Notes under the pieces: model-generated
Databases searched by the model: none
Told to the model about the DNA's origin: nothing
What the model saw: only the letters and a program-made list of their open reading frames with translations
NCBI GenBank assembly: GCA_016702555.1
Contig: JADJDV010000004.1
Span: forward strand, 248,001 to 312,000
DNA length: 64,000 nt
DNA from: Burkholderiales bacterium
Lineage (GTDB): Bacteria > Pseudomonadota > Gammaproteobacteria > Burkholderiales > Burkholderiaceae_C
Direction of reading: 5' to 3'
Made by a program: the position numbers and the translations under genes
Part shown: one piece after another, positions 43,405-54,816 of the stretch
How the letters are laid out: each line of letters opens with the position of its first letter
Position numbering within the stretch: the stretch's first letter is position 1

Positions 43405-45222
43405 GTGGCCATCCCCCAGCATTTCATCCAGGAGCTTCTGGCCCGCGCCGACGCGGTCGAAATCGTCGGCCGCTACGTGCAGCTGAAGAAGACGGGAGCC
43501 AACTTCTCGGGCCTGTGCCCGTTTCACGGCGAGAAAACGCCATCCTTCACCGTCAGCCCTTCCAAGCAGTTCTACCACTGCTTCGGCTGCGGCAAGAACG
43601 GCAACGCGATCGGCTTTCTGATGGACCACACCGGCGCCGGCTTTGTCGAGGTGGTGCACGACCTGGCGCAGCAATACGGCCTGCAGGTGCCCGAGGACGA
43701 GCGCAGCCCGCAGGAGCGGGCCCGCGCCGCGCAGGAGACCGAAAAACGCCACACGCTCACCGACGTGCTGGCAAAAGCCGGCGAGGCCTACAAGAAGCAC
43801 CTGAAAGACGCGCCGCGCGCCATCGACTACTTGAAGAAGCGCGGCCTGTCGGGCCAGGTGGCGCGCGACTTCGGCCTGGGTTATGCGCCGGAGGGTTGGC
43901 GCACGCTGGCCAGCGTGTTTCCCGACTACACCGATCCGTTGCTGGAAGAAAGCGGCCTGGTCATCGTCGGCGAAAGCGACGAAGACAAGCGCTACGACCG
44001 CTTCCGCGATCGCATCATGTTCCCGATCCGCAGCGTCAAGGGCGAGGTGATCGGCTTTGGCGGCCGCGTGCTGGGCGATGAAAAGCCCAAGTACCTGAAC
44101 TCGCCTGAAACGCCGGTGTTTCACAAGGGGCGCGAGCTGTACGGCCTGTTCGAGGCCCGTGCCGCACTGCGCGAGCACGGTTACGCGCTGGTGACCGAGG
44201 GCTACATGGACGTGGTGGCGCTGGCGCAGTTGGGCTTTGGCAACGCCGTCGCCACGCTGGGCACGGCCTGCACGCCCGAGCACGTGCACAAGCTGTTCCG
44301 CTTCACCGAGCAGGTGGTGTTCAGCTTCGACGGCGACGCCGCCGGCCGCCGCGCCGCGCACAAGGCGCTGGAAGCCGCCCTGCCCTTGGCCACCGACACG
44401 CGCAGCGTCAAGTTCCTGTTCCTGCCGGCGGAGCACGACCCCGACAGCTTCATCCGCGCCGAGGGTGCCGACGCCTTCGCCCAGGCCGTGAAGGCGGCGC
44501 TGCCGCTGTCGCGCTTTCTGCTCGACGTGGCCGCCAAGGACTGCGACATGGACAGCGCCGAGGGTCGTTCGCGCTTTGCCGCCAATGCCCGCCCCCTGTG
44601 GCAGCTGCTGCCCCCCGGCGCACTGGCACAGCAATTGCTGGGCGAGATCGCAGCGCGGGTGCAGATCGGACCGCACGAGCTGGAACAGCTGTGGGGCCTG
44701 CGGCGCCATGCGCCAGCGGCGCGCCGTTCGGCCCGCAGTGAGCGTGGCGGCCCCGGCGCGGACTGCCGCGCGCCAGCGCCACGCCGCACGGCGCCGCCAC
44801 GCGGCGGCACGCGCACGCTGCCGACCAGCCGCGCCAGCCGTGCGCTGCAAATCTTGCTGACCGAGTCCAGCGCCTGGGACCGGCTCAGCCAGCCCGACCA
44901 CGCGCTGCTGTGCGACCTGCCGGCGCCGCACGGCCCGCTGTTCACCTGGCTGGCGGGCCAGGCCATGGACCACGGCCCGCAGCCCTGGAGCGCCCTGCGC
45001 GAGGCCTTGCGCGCACACGAACTGGAGGCCATCGCGGTCGGTCTGGTCGATGGCCTGCCGCCCGATATCGAGAGTGACGCCGGCGAGCTGGACCGCATCC
45101 TGCAGCACGAGCACGACGCGCGCTACGCCGCCGAGCGCGAACGGCTGGTGACGGCGGCAGCCGCCGGCGACCGCGCCGCCTACGACCGGCTGAAGGCGAT
45201 GCCGGCGCTGCGCCCACGTTGA
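43405..45222 (+). CDS. dnaG: DNA primase
   Basis: A 605-residue primase: zinc finger CPFHGEKTPSF...CFGCG (residues ~38-62), catalytic TOPRIM with VTEGYMDVVAL and FSFDGDAAGRRAA, and a C-terminal DnaB-interacting domain that is poorly conserved and Arg/Ala-rich. The start is GTG 43405. It makes RNA primers at the replication fork. It lies upstream of rpoD, the widespread macromolecular-synthesis order, with no rpsU in the window. Confidence 0.96.
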   Translation: MAIPQHFIQELLARADAVEIVGRYVQLKKTGANFSGLCPFHGEKTPSFTVSPSKQFYHCFGCGKNGNAIGFLMDHTGAGFVEVVHDLAQQYGLQVPEDERSPQERARAAQETEKRHTLTDVLAKAGEAYKKHLKDAPRAIDYLKKRGLSGQVARDFGLGYAPEGWRTLASVFPDYTDPLLEESGLVIVGESDEDKRYDRFRDRIMFPIRSVKGEVIGFGGRVLGDEKPKYLNSPETPVFHKGRELYGLFEARAALREHGYALVTEGYMDVVALAQLGFGNAVATLGTACTPEHVHKLFRFTEQVVFSFDGDAAGRRAAHKALEAALPLATDTRSVKFLFLPAEHDPDSFIRAEGADAFAQAVKAALPLSRFLLDVAAKDCDMDSAEGRSRFAANARPLWQLLPPGALAQQLLGEIAARVQIGPHELEQLWGLRRHAPAARRSARSERGGPGADCRAPAPRRTAPPRGGTRTLPTSRASRALQILLTESSAWDRLSQPDHALLCDLPAPHGPLFTWLAGQAMDHGPQPWSALREALRAHELEAIAVGLVDGLPPDIESDAGELDRILQHEHDARYAAERERLVTAAAAGDRAAYDRLKAMPALRPR

Positions 45223-45530
45223 GGCCGGGCCTTGAAATCCGCCGCATCGGCTATAATTGATTGTTTCTCATAGGCAAGTGCGACAGCAGCACCTCCGGTC
45301 CGGCCAACGCGCCAGCGTGAAGCGCGTTTTTCCACAGCGGAAATGGCCATACACCGCAAGGACTGCACTCCAAATGTTCGCCCACCCAGCTTGCCGTTGA
45401 CGGTTCGCCGGATCCGATTGCGCGCTGACCGGCGCCGTTGTTCAACTGTTTTTGTTTTTGCTCTCCAGCGTTCGCCGCGGTCGATCCGATGCCGCCGCCG
45501 CGCCGATTCTGCCAACCTTGAGGTCAATGC
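45223..45530 (+). promoter_or_regulatory. dnaG-rpoD intergenic with likely rpoD promoter
   Basis: A 308-bp gap. TATAAT at 45252-45257 with TTGAAA at 45232-45237 looks like a sigma70 promoter, although the spacing of 14 bp is short. The long leader that follows holds no supported gene. Confidence 0.5.
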
Positions 45531-47798
<2,268 letters not shown>

Positions 47799-47818
47799 TC
47801 GCTTTTTAGAGCCCAACA

Positions 47819-47923
47819 GCCGGACGCAGAGGACGCAAAGGATTCGCAGAGGACGCAAGAAAGAAGACCAATGAATGGTTTTCTTTTGCGTCCTCTGCGG
47901 GTTTTTGCGTCCTCCGCGTCCGG
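47819..47923. repeat. Large imperfect inverted repeat after rpoD
   Basis: Left arm from 47819 (GCCGGACGCAGAGGACGCAA...) and right arm to 47923 (...GCGTCCTCCGCGTCCGG) can pair over ~40 bases with small bulges; each arm has two GGACGCA-type repeats. It may form the rpoD terminator or be a mobile palindromic element. The loop is about 20 nt. Confidence 0.7.
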
Positions 47924-47938
47924 TCAAGTCCTGCCTGA

Positions 47939-49156
47939 ATGAACCCCGACGCCCAACAATTGTGGAAGGCCCCGCGCTGGGCGCTGGCCGTGCTGCTGGC
48001 GGTGCTGGGCATGCTCGGGCCGTTCTCGATCGACACCTATATCCCGGCGTTCTCGGCCATCGCCAAGTCGCTGCACGCCACGCCGGTGGAGATGCAGCAG
48101 ACGCTGTCGGCCTATCTGTTCGGCTACGCCTTCATGAATCTGTTCCACGGTGCGCTGTCGGACAGCTTCGGGCGCCGGCCGGTGATTCTGTGGGGCCTGA
48201 CGGTGTTCACGCTGGCCTCGATCGGCTGCGCGCTGTCACAGACCGTGGGGCAGCTGATCCTCTTTCGCGCGCTGCAAGGCCTGTCCACCGGGGCCGGCAT
48301 CGTGGTGTCGCGCGCCGTCATCCGCGACATGTTCCCGCCCGACGACGCGCAGCGTGTGATGAGCCAGGTGACCATCTACTTCGGCGTCGCGCCAGCGGTG
48401 GCGCCCATCATTGGCGGCGTGATCGCCGAATACCTAGACTGGCACTCGGTGTTCTGGTTCCTGGTCGGCGTCGGCGTGGTGCTGTGGATCGCCAACTGGC
48501 GCCTGCTGCCCGAAACCCTGCACGCCAGCCAGCGCCAGCCGTTCCGGGTGCGCAACCTGATGCGCGGCTACTGGCAGTTGCTGACCGACATGCGCTTTCT
48601 GCTGCTGGCGCTGGCCTCGGGCGTGCCCTTCAACGGTCTGTTCCTCTACGTGCTGTCGGCGCCGGCCTACCTGGGCGACGTGCTGCAGCTGCGGCCGACG
48701 CAGTTCTTCTGGTTCTTCGTGCTGTCCATCGGCGGCATCATGGCCGGCTCCTGGCTGTCCGGGCGCAAGGCCGGCCACGTGACGCCCAAAAACCAGATCA
48801 TGCAGGGCTTTCGCATCATGCTGGGCGTGTCGGCCATCAACATCGTCGCCAACGCGCTGTTCGAGCCCAGCGCCTGGTGGTCGCTGTGGCCGATCATGGT
48901 GTTCGCCTTCGGCTGGGCGCTGATGGTGCCGGTGGTGACGCTGCTGGTGCTGGATCTGTACCCCGAGCGGCGCGGCATGGCTTCGTCACTGCAGGCGGTG
49001 GTCGGCTCGACCGCCAACGGCCTCGTCGCCGGCGTGGCGGCGCCCCTGGTCATGCACTCGGCGCTCGGCCTGGCGCTGATGTCGGCCGCCTTCATGGTGG
49101 TCGGCCTGCTGGCCTGGCTGTGGCTGCACGGGCGCTGGCCGCGGATGGGTGGTTGA
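47939..49156 (+). CDS. Bcr/CflA-family multidrug efflux MFS transporter
   Basis: A 405-residue membrane protein with 12 predicted helices. The Bcr/CflA signature is in helix 1-3: GPFSIDTYIPAFSAIAKSL, the MFS loop GALSDSFGRRPVILWG, and LFRALQGLSTGAGIVVSRAVIRD. It is a proton-coupled drug exporter in the inner membrane. ATG 47939 sits just after the repeat; no clear ribosome site. It is followed by the riboswitch-controlled SMR gene but is not obviously its partner. Confidence 0.9.
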   Translation: MNPDAQQLWKAPRWALAVLLAVLGMLGPFSIDTYIPAFSAIAKSLHATPVEMQQTLSAYLFGYAFMNLFHGALSDSFGRRPVILWGLTVFTLASIGCALSQTVGQLILFRALQGLSTGAGIVVSRAVIRDMFPPDDAQRVMSQVTIYFGVAPAVAPIIGGVIAEYLDWHSVFWFLVGVGVVLWIANWRLLPETLHASQRQPFRVRNLMRGYWQLLTDMRFLLLALASGVPFNGLFLYVLSAPAYLGDVLQLRPTQFFWFFVLSIGGIMAGSWLSGRKAGHVTPKNQIMQGFRIMLGVSAINIVANALFEPSAWWSLWPIMVFAFGWALMVPVVTLLVLDLYPERRGMASSLQAVVGSTANGLVAGVAAPLVMHSALGLALMSAAFMVVGLLAWLWLHGRWPRMGG

Positions 49157-49216
49157 CCCGCTGAGGTTTCAGCGCAACAAGTGGCTGGCCGACCGCCCAG
49201 CGGCGAAAATCCACGT

Positions 49217-49263
49217 GCGCCGGGACGACCCGGCGCCGCAGTCCATCGTGGGGACGGCCCCGC
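49217..49263 (+). ncRNA. Guanidine-II (mini-ykkC) riboswitch
   Basis: Two tandem hairpins with ACGR loops: 49217-49236 GCGCCGGG-ACGA-CCCGGCGC and 49248-49263 GTGGGG-ACGG-CCCCGC, joined by an 11-nt linker. This is the known mini-ykkC fold that binds guanidinium. It lies 24 nt upstream of the SMR-exporter ATG (49288), which fits its usual targets. Confidence 0.93.
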
Positions 49264-49287
49264 ACCTCAAGCGTCGGAGCCACCACC

Positions 49288-49605
49288 ATGTCCTGGACCT
49301 TGCTCTTCATCGCCGGCCTGTTCGAAGTCGGCTGGGCCATCGGCCTGAAATACACCCACGGCTTCACGCGCCTGTGGCCCAGCTTGGGCACGGCCTTGTC
49401 GATGCTGGTCAGCGTGGTCTTGCTCGGCCTGGCGATGCGCGACCTGCCCGTGGGCACCGCCTACGCGGTGTGGACGGGCATTGGCGCGGTCGGCACCGTG
49501 ATCCTCGGCATCGTGCTGTTCGGCGACCCGGCCAACGCGGCGCGCCTGGTCTGCGTGGGCTTGATCGTGGCCGGCATTCTGGGATTGAAGCTGGTCAGCG
49601 AATAG
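49288..49605 (+). CDS. sugE: Guanidinium exporter of SMR family (Gdx/SugE)
   Basis: A 105-residue four-helix SMR protein: MSWTLLFIAGLFEVGWAIGLKY with the membrane glutamate E13, then the SugE-like TAYAVWTGIGAVGTVILGI and the terminal LLKLVSE-like end. Members preceded by guanidine riboswitches export guanidinium in exchange for protons. The upstream mini-ykkC element supports that substrate. A GGAG ribosome site lies ~10 nt before the ATG. Confidence 0.93.
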   Translation: MSWTLLFIAGLFEVGWAIGLKYTHGFTRLWPSLGTALSMLVSVVLLGLAMRDLPVGTAYAVWTGIGAVGTVILGIVLFGDPANAARLVCVGLIVAGILGLKLVSE

Positions 49606-49633
49606 GCGGTCCACCAGCGCCGCGCGCCGCGCT

Positions 49634-52600
49634 TCACTCGATCGCAGCCGGCATCTTGGGTTCGGTCGTGATGGCGATGCCCTTGAGCTGCCCGGCCCTC
49701 GGCTGGCGCGGCGGCGCGGGGTAGCGTTCGGCGTTGAAGCGGTGCAGCAGTTCGGCCTCACGCACCCGCGCCAGCACCACGTTGGCCTGCTTGACGTGGC
49801 CGAAGCCGCGCATCGTCAGCGGCACGGCGGCGATGTCGGCTGCGAGCTTGATGCGCTCGGCGCTCAGTTGCGGCAGCAGCTCGCGCATGCGGGCCTCGTA
49901 CTGCGTGATGAGTTCGCGCTCCATGCGCCGTTCCTCGGTGCGGCCAAAGACATCGAACATGCCCCCGCGCAGCGCCTTGCCCTTGGCCAGCCAGCGCATG
50001 GCCGGCAGCATCCAGCCGCCCAGCTCGATCTTGCGCGGTGGCTGGCCGCCCCTGGAACGCGTGAGCACCGGCGGCGCCATGTAGAAGCTCAGGCGCAGGT
50101 CGCCGTCGAACTGCTGCTCCAGCGACTGCCGGAACGCCGGGTCGGTATACAGCCGCGCCACTTCGTACTCGTCCTTGTAGCTCATCAGCTTGAGCAGCGA
50201 TTGCGCCACGGCGCGGGCGAAACGCTCGCTGCCCGCGCTGACGGCCTGTTCGCGCGCATGGGCCTCGCGCACCAGCGCGGCGTAGCGCGCGGCCCAGGCG
50301 GCGTTCTGGTATTGCGTGAGCTGGCTCATGCCGTGCGCGACGAGTTCGTCCAGCGACTCGGCGTGCGCGGCTGCGGGCTTCAGCGCGTCGCCCAGCAGCG
50401 CCGCACAGGCGCCCGGGTCGGCGGCGGCCAGTCGGCCGAGCGAAAACGCCGCCTGGTTGGCCGGCACCGCGACGCCGTTGAGCTCTATGGCGCGCTGCAT
50501 CGCCGCCAGGCTGATCGGCACCAGCCCGCGCTGCCAGGCATAGCCCATGGCCAGCACGTTGGCGGTGACCGTGTCGCCCAGGAAGTCCTCGGCCAGGCGC
50601 TGCGCGTCAAAGGTCTCGACGCGATCCTCACCCGCGGCAAAGCGCAGCTTGGCCAGCAGGCCCGTCGTCTTCAGGCTGGCGTCGGGGTTCTTCAGCGATT
50701 CGGCCACGGGCGTCTCGTGCACGTTGGCCAGGATGCGCGTGCGGCCGTGGCGCACCGTGCCCAGTGCCTCGGGCTGGGCGGCGACCACGGTGTCGCAGGC
50801 CAGCACGGCGTCGGCCTGCTGGGTGTCGATGCGCACCTGGTTCAATCGCGCTGGCACATCGGCCAGGCGCACGAAGCTCATCACTGCGCCCCCTTTTTGC
50901 GCAAAGCCCATGAAGTCGAGCACGCTCGCCGACTTGCCTTCCAGATGCGCGGCCATGGCGATGACGGCACCCACCGTCACCACGCCGGTGCCGCCGACGC
51001 CGGTGACCAGCAAGTCATACGGCCCGGTCCAGGCATGCGGCGCGGGCAGCGGCAAAGCGGCCACCAAGCGCGTGAATGCGCCATGCCCTTCACCCGCCAG
51101 CGCACCCGATTTCTTGCGCAACTGGCCGCCGCTGACGCCAACGAAACTGGGACAAAAGCCCTTGGCGCAGGAATAGTCCTTGTTGCACGCGGTCTGGTCG
51201 ATCTTGCGCTTGCGCCCCAGTGATGTTTCGTGCGGCAGCACGGCCACGCAGTTGCTTTGCACGCCGCAGTCGCCGCAGCCCTCGCACACGGCTTCGTTGA
51301 TGAACAGGCGCTTGTCCGGGTCCACCAGCTGGCCCTTCTTGCGGCGACGGCGCAATTCGGCGGCGCAGGTCTGCTCGTAGATGAGCACGGTAACGCCCTC
51401 GACTTCGCGCAGCTCGCGCTGCACGCGGTCCAGTTCGGCGCGGTCGTGGAATTCGGTGCCGGCGGGAAAGCGATTCTTGATGCCGTCGTACTTCCCGATG
51501 TCGTCGGACAGCACCACCACCTTCTTCACGCCCTCGCTCTCGACCTGCCGCGCGATGGCGTCGACGCTGATCACGCCATCGACCGGCTGGCCGCCCGTCA
51601 TGGCCACGGCGTCGTTGAACAGAATCTTGTAGGTGATGCGCGCCTTGGCCGCCACCGCCTGGCGGATGGCCAGATACCCCGAGTGGTAGTAGGTACCGTC
51701 GCCCAGGTTCTGAAACACGTGCGGCGTCTTGGTGAACAGGGCGTGCGAGACCCAATCCACGCCTTCGCCGCCCATCTGGATCAGGCCCGCCGTTTCGCGG
51801 TCCATCCAGTTGGCCATGAAGTGGCAGCCGATGCCGGCGCGCGCCGTGGAACCTTCGGGCACCACGGTGGAGGTGTTGTGCGGGCAGCCTGCGCAGAAGT
51901 AGGGCAGGCGTTTGACGCTGTCGGACGCGTTGCTGAGCAACTCGGGCAAGGTGAAATCGCGCACGTGGGCACGCCGGTCGGCAAACTGCGCGGGGAAGTG
52001 GCGAATCAGCCAGTCGGCCGTCAGCTCGATCAGGCGCGAAGGACGCAGCTCGCCCAGGCTGCTGACCAGCGGCTGGTTCGCCGCGTCGTGCTTGCCCAGG
52101 ATCAGCGGCCGCAACGGCGCGTTGTAGAACAGCTCGCGCAGTTGCGTCTCGACCACCGGGCCTTTTTCCTCGACGACCAGGATCTCCTTCAAACCTTGCG
52201 CAAAGGCCTGCATGCGCGTGGTTTCGATGGGAAATGACAGGCCCACCTTGTACAGGCGCACGCCCGCCGCGGCCAGCATGTCGTCGCTGATGTCCAGCCG
52301 GCGCAGCACCTCCATCAGGTCGTAGTGCGCCTTGCCGCAGGTGACGATGCCGACCGTGGCGTGCAGCGATTGGATGACGTGGCGGTCGATCCAATTGATG
52401 GAAGAAAACGCCGCCACCGCTTGCAGCTTGTGCGCCAGCCGCTCTTCAATTTGCAACGATGGCAGGTCGGGCCAGCGGTAGTGCAGGCCCTGCGCGGGCG
52501 GCAGATGGCCGGTGGCGGCGGTCACGGCGTCGTTGCTTTTCCAGGCCGCCACGCGGGCGTTGATGGCGTCGAGATCGACCGTGGCACCGCTTTCCACGAT

Positions 52601-53227
52601 TTCCGACAGCGCCGTGAAACCCACCCAGTTGCCAGAAAATCGCGACAGTTGCCAGCCGTAAAGACCAAATTCAAGGTATTCGGCCACATTGGCCGGCGCC
52701 ACGATGGGCAGGTGGAAGGCTTGCAGCAACTGGTCGCTCTGGTGCGGCATCGACGACGACACGCAGCCATGGTCGTCGCCCGCCACCACCAGCACGCCGC
52801 CGTGCGGCGAGGCGCCAAAGGCGTTGCCGTGCTTGATCGCGTCACCCGCGCGGTCCACGCCGGGACCCTTGCCGTACCACATGCCGAACACGGCGTCGCA
52901 GGTTTTCTCGGGGTCGCTTTCCACCCGCTGCGTGCCCAGCACCTGGGTGGCGCCCAGCTCCTCGTTGATGGCGGGCACGAAGCGCAGGCCGGCCGCTTCC
53001 CAGCGCTGGCCGGCCTTCCAGATCTGCTGATCGACCATGCCCAGCGGCGAACCGCGGTAGCCCGACACGAAGCCCTGCGTGTCCAGGCCAGCCGCCGCGT
53101 CGCGCTGGCGCTGCATCAGCGGCAGGCGGACCAGCGCCTGCGTGCCGGTCATGAAGACCTGGCCGCGGGTGGCCCAGAGGTTGTCGCTCAGTTGGTAGTC
53201 GGGGCGCTGGATTGGTGTGGCGGGCAT
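49634..53227 (-). CDS. Indolepyruvate ferredoxin oxidoreductase, fused single-chain type
   Basis: A 1197-residue single polypeptide of the large aerobic-type indolepyruvate:ferredoxin oxidoreductase. N-terminal domain (VSGYRGSPLGMVDQQIWKAG, residues ~54-73), TPP-binding domain (CAGCPHNTSTVVPEGSTARAG and QMGGEGVDWVSH), [4Fe-4S] site CEGCGDCGVQSNC with C...C in YSCAKGFC, and gamma-type domain GVGGTGVVTVGAVIAMAAHL near residue 750. It converts aryl-pyruvates to aryl-acetyl-CoA. An Lrp-family regulator is divergently encoded. Its role in the aromatic island is not implied. Confidence 0.93.
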   Translation of the reverse strand: MPATPIQRPDYQLSDNLWATRGQVFMTGTQALVRLPLMQRQRDAAAGLDTQGFVSGYRGSPLGMVDQQIWKAGQRWEAAGLRFVPAINEELGATQVLGTQRVESDPEKTCDAVFGMWYGKGPGVDRAGDAIKHGNAFGASPHGGVLVVAGDDHGCVSSSMPHQSDQLLQAFHLPIVAPANVAEYLEFGLYGWQLSRFSGNWVGFTALSEIVESGATVDLDAINARVAAWKSNDAVTAATGHLPPAQGLHYRWPDLPSLQIEERLAHKLQAVAAFSSINWIDRHVIQSLHATVGIVTCGKAHYDLMEVLRRLDISDDMLAAAGVRLYKVGLSFPIETTRMQAFAQGLKEILVVEEKGPVVETQLRELFYNAPLRPLILGKHDAANQPLVSSLGELRPSRLIELTADWLIRHFPAQFADRRAHVRDFTLPELLSNASDSVKRLPYFCAGCPHNTSTVVPEGSTARAGIGCHFMANWMDRETAGLIQMGGEGVDWVSHALFTKTPHVFQNLGDGTYYHSGYLAIRQAVAAKARITYKILFNDAVAMTGGQPVDGVISVDAIARQVESEGVKKVVVLSDDIGKYDGIKNRFPAGTEFHDRAELDRVQRELREVEGVTVLIYEQTCAAELRRRRKKGQLVDPDKRLFINEAVCEGCGDCGVQSNCVAVLPHETSLGRKRKIDQTACNKDYSCAKGFCPSFVGVSGGQLRKKSGALAGEGHGAFTRLVAALPLPAPHAWTGPYDLLVTGVGGTGVVTVGAVIAMAAHLEGKSASVLDFMGFAQKGGAVMSFVRLADVPARLNQVRIDTQQADAVLACDTVVAAQPEALGTVRHGRTRILANVHETPVAESLKNPDASLKTTGLLAKLRFAAGEDRVETFDAQRLAEDFLGDTVTANVLAMGYAWQRGLVPISLAAMQRAIELNGVAVPANQAAFSLGRLAAADPGACAALLGDALKPAAAHAESLDELVAHGMSQLTQYQNAAWAARYAALVREAHAREQAVSAGSERFARAVAQSLLKLMSYKDEYEVARLYTDPAFRQSLEQQFDGDLRLSFYMAPPVLTRSRGGQPPRKIELGGWMLPAMRWLAKGKALRGGMFDVFGRTEERRMERELITQYEARMRELLPQLSAERIKLAADIAAVPLTMRGFGHVKQANVVLARVREAELLHRFNAERYPAPPRQPRAGQLKGIAITTEPKMPAAIE

Positions 53228-53358
53228 GGCGTGTCTCCTCGCACGGCGGGCGCGGGTGCGCGCGTGCTGGGCGAAAGCTTACGCCGCATGGCGCGAACAT
53301 GGGTTCTTTTTTCCCGCTGATCGCGCACGATTCAAGGATACCATTCTCGATATTCGGT

Positions 53359-53922
53359 ATGAATGAGAACATTTCTCTCGACACCCACAGCCTGGCCATC
53401 CTGCGCGAGCTGCAGCGCGACGCGCGCCAGACCGTGCAGCAGATCGCCGAGCGCGTCGGCCTGTCCAGCACGCCGTGCTGGAAGCGCATCAAGGACATGG
53501 AGGCCGCTGGCGTCATCACCGGCTACAGCGCGCTGGTCGATCGCGCACGCGTGGGCCTGAACCTGCTGGTGGTGGCCGAGGTCAACCTGAGCCAGCACAG
53601 CGAGGACCTGGTCCGCGATTTCGAGCGCGCCGTGCAGGCCACGCCGGCCATCGTGCGCTGCCTCTCGACCACCGGCCAGGCCGACTACATCCTCAGCATC
53701 CTGGTGCCGGGCATCGCGGAGTACGAGCGCTTTCTGCACAGCCAGTTGTTCAAGCTGCCGGGCGTGACGCACGTGCGCTCGTCCATCGTGCTGAAGGAAG
53801 TCAAGGCCGAGGTGCGACTGCCGGTGGTGGCGGCCGATGCCCTGCCGGCGCCGGCCAGCAGGCAAAAGACGGGCGCGGGATCGCGCCGCACACGCGCCGC
53901 CGCACCCGCGGGCCGGGCTTGA
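53359..53922 (+). CDS. Lrp/AsnC-family regulator
   Basis: A 187-residue Lrp/AsnC protein: HTH RQTVQQIAERVGLSSTPCWKRIKDM (quoted in part, residues ~22-46) and an AsnC ligand domain VNLSQHSEDLVRDFERAVQ...GQADYILSIL. The C-terminal ~30 residues are Ala/Arg-rich and unconserved. ATG 53359 (MNENISLDTHSLAIL) was chosen, as residues before it lie in the divergent promoter. It is divergent to the indolepyruvate oxidoreductase gene and probably responds to an aromatic amino acid. Confidence 0.9.
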   Translation: MNENISLDTHSLAILRELQRDARQTVQQIAERVGLSSTPCWKRIKDMEAAGVITGYSALVDRARVGLNLLVVAEVNLSQHSEDLVRDFERAVQATPAIVRCLSTTGQADYILSILVPGIAEYERFLHSQLFKLPGVTHVRSSIVLKEVKAEVRLPVVAADALPAPASRQKTGAGSRRTRAAAPAGRA

Positions 53923-53990
53923 GCCACGGCGCCCCGCACGCCGGGTTCGGCCTGCCCGTACGGCCCGTACAACCCGTACACTGGGAAACC

Positions 53991-54614
53991 ATGGCCCAGC
54001 ACTTCAGCGTCCACCCCGATAACCCGCAGCCGCGCCTGCTCAAGCAGGCGGCGGCGCTGCTGCAATCCGGCGGCGTGCTGGCGGTGCCGACCGACTCCAG
54101 CTACGCGCTGGTCTGCCGGCTCGACGACAAGGCCGCCGCCGACCAGTTGCGCGCGATTCGCCAGCTCGACGACAAGCAGCTGCTGTCGCTGATCTGCCGC
54201 GACCTGAGCGAGCTGGCCAGCTACGCGCGCGTGGACAACACGCAGTTCCGCCTGCTCAAGCTGGGCACGCCCGGGCCCTACACCTTCATCCTGGAGGCCA
54301 GCAAGGAGGTGCCGCGCCGCCTCAGCCATCCGCAGCGCAAGACCATCGGCCTGCGCGTGCCCGAGCACGCGGCGCTGTCGGTGCTGCTGGAGCTGCACGG
54401 CGCGCCGCTGCTGGCCACCACCCTGATCCTGCCCGGCGAGACCGAGCCGCTGAACGACCCGGAAGCCATCCGCGACCAGCTGGAGCGCCAGGTCGCTGGC
54501 GTGATCGATGCCGGTGCCTGCCCGCAGACGCCCACCACCGTGATCGACCTGAGCCAGGGCGCACCCGAGATACTGCGGCTGGGACGCGGCGATCCGGCGC
54601 GGCTCGGCCTGTAG
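53991..54614 (+). CDS. YciO/Sua5/YrdC-family protein
   Basis: A 207-residue Sua5/YrdC-fold protein: LLQSGGVLAVPTDSSYALVC (phosphate-binding strand), LLSLICRDLSELASYA and GPYTFILEASKEVPR, with KTIGLRVPEH next, as in YciO. YrdC/Sua5 make threonylcarbamoyl-adenylate for tRNA; YciO paralogues are less well understood and lack some of that activity. This one reads as the YciO branch. It may interact with RNA. Confidence 0.88.
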   Translation: MAQHFSVHPDNPQPRLLKQAAALLQSGGVLAVPTDSSYALVCRLDDKAAADQLRAIRQLDDKQLLSLICRDLSELASYARVDNTQFRLLKLGTPGPYTFILEASKEVPRRLSHPQRKTIGLRVPEHAALSVLLELHGAPLLATTLILPGETEPLNDPEAIRDQLERQVAGVIDAGACPQTPTTVIDLSQGAPEILRLGRGDPARLGL

Positions 54615-54618
54615 GCTG

Positions 54619-54780
54619 AGAAGGTGTGAACGAACCCGCCATGCCCGCTCTGGCCGCCAAAGCGACGCCACTCATCGCAAGCAAATGCTCGCCGTAGCCC
54701 CGGCTACGTCTGCGCTTTGCGCCTCGATTGGCGCCGTTTTGACGACCCGCTCGAACACGCCGGATTCGTTCACACCTTCT
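54619..54780. repeat. Terminal-inverted-repeat element, copy 1
   Basis: A 162-bp element with ends AGAAGGTGTGAACGAA (54619-54634) and TTCGTTCACACCTTCT (54765-54780), a perfect 16-bp inverted terminal repeat. Its interior contains GCCGTAGCC...GGCTACG hairpin and is shared nearly base for base with copy 2. It has no coding capacity, so it is a MITE-like or REP-like unit. Confidence 0.85.
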
Positions 54781-54816
54781 GAGAGCGCGCGCCGAGGCAA
54801 TGCGACAATCCGCCCC

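Noticed and set aside
54685..54816. N-terminal extension of the M50 protein by 44 codons
   Set aside because: It is encoded by the repeat element; a matching peptide precedes trpS from the second copy, so it is repeat-derived, not conserved protein.
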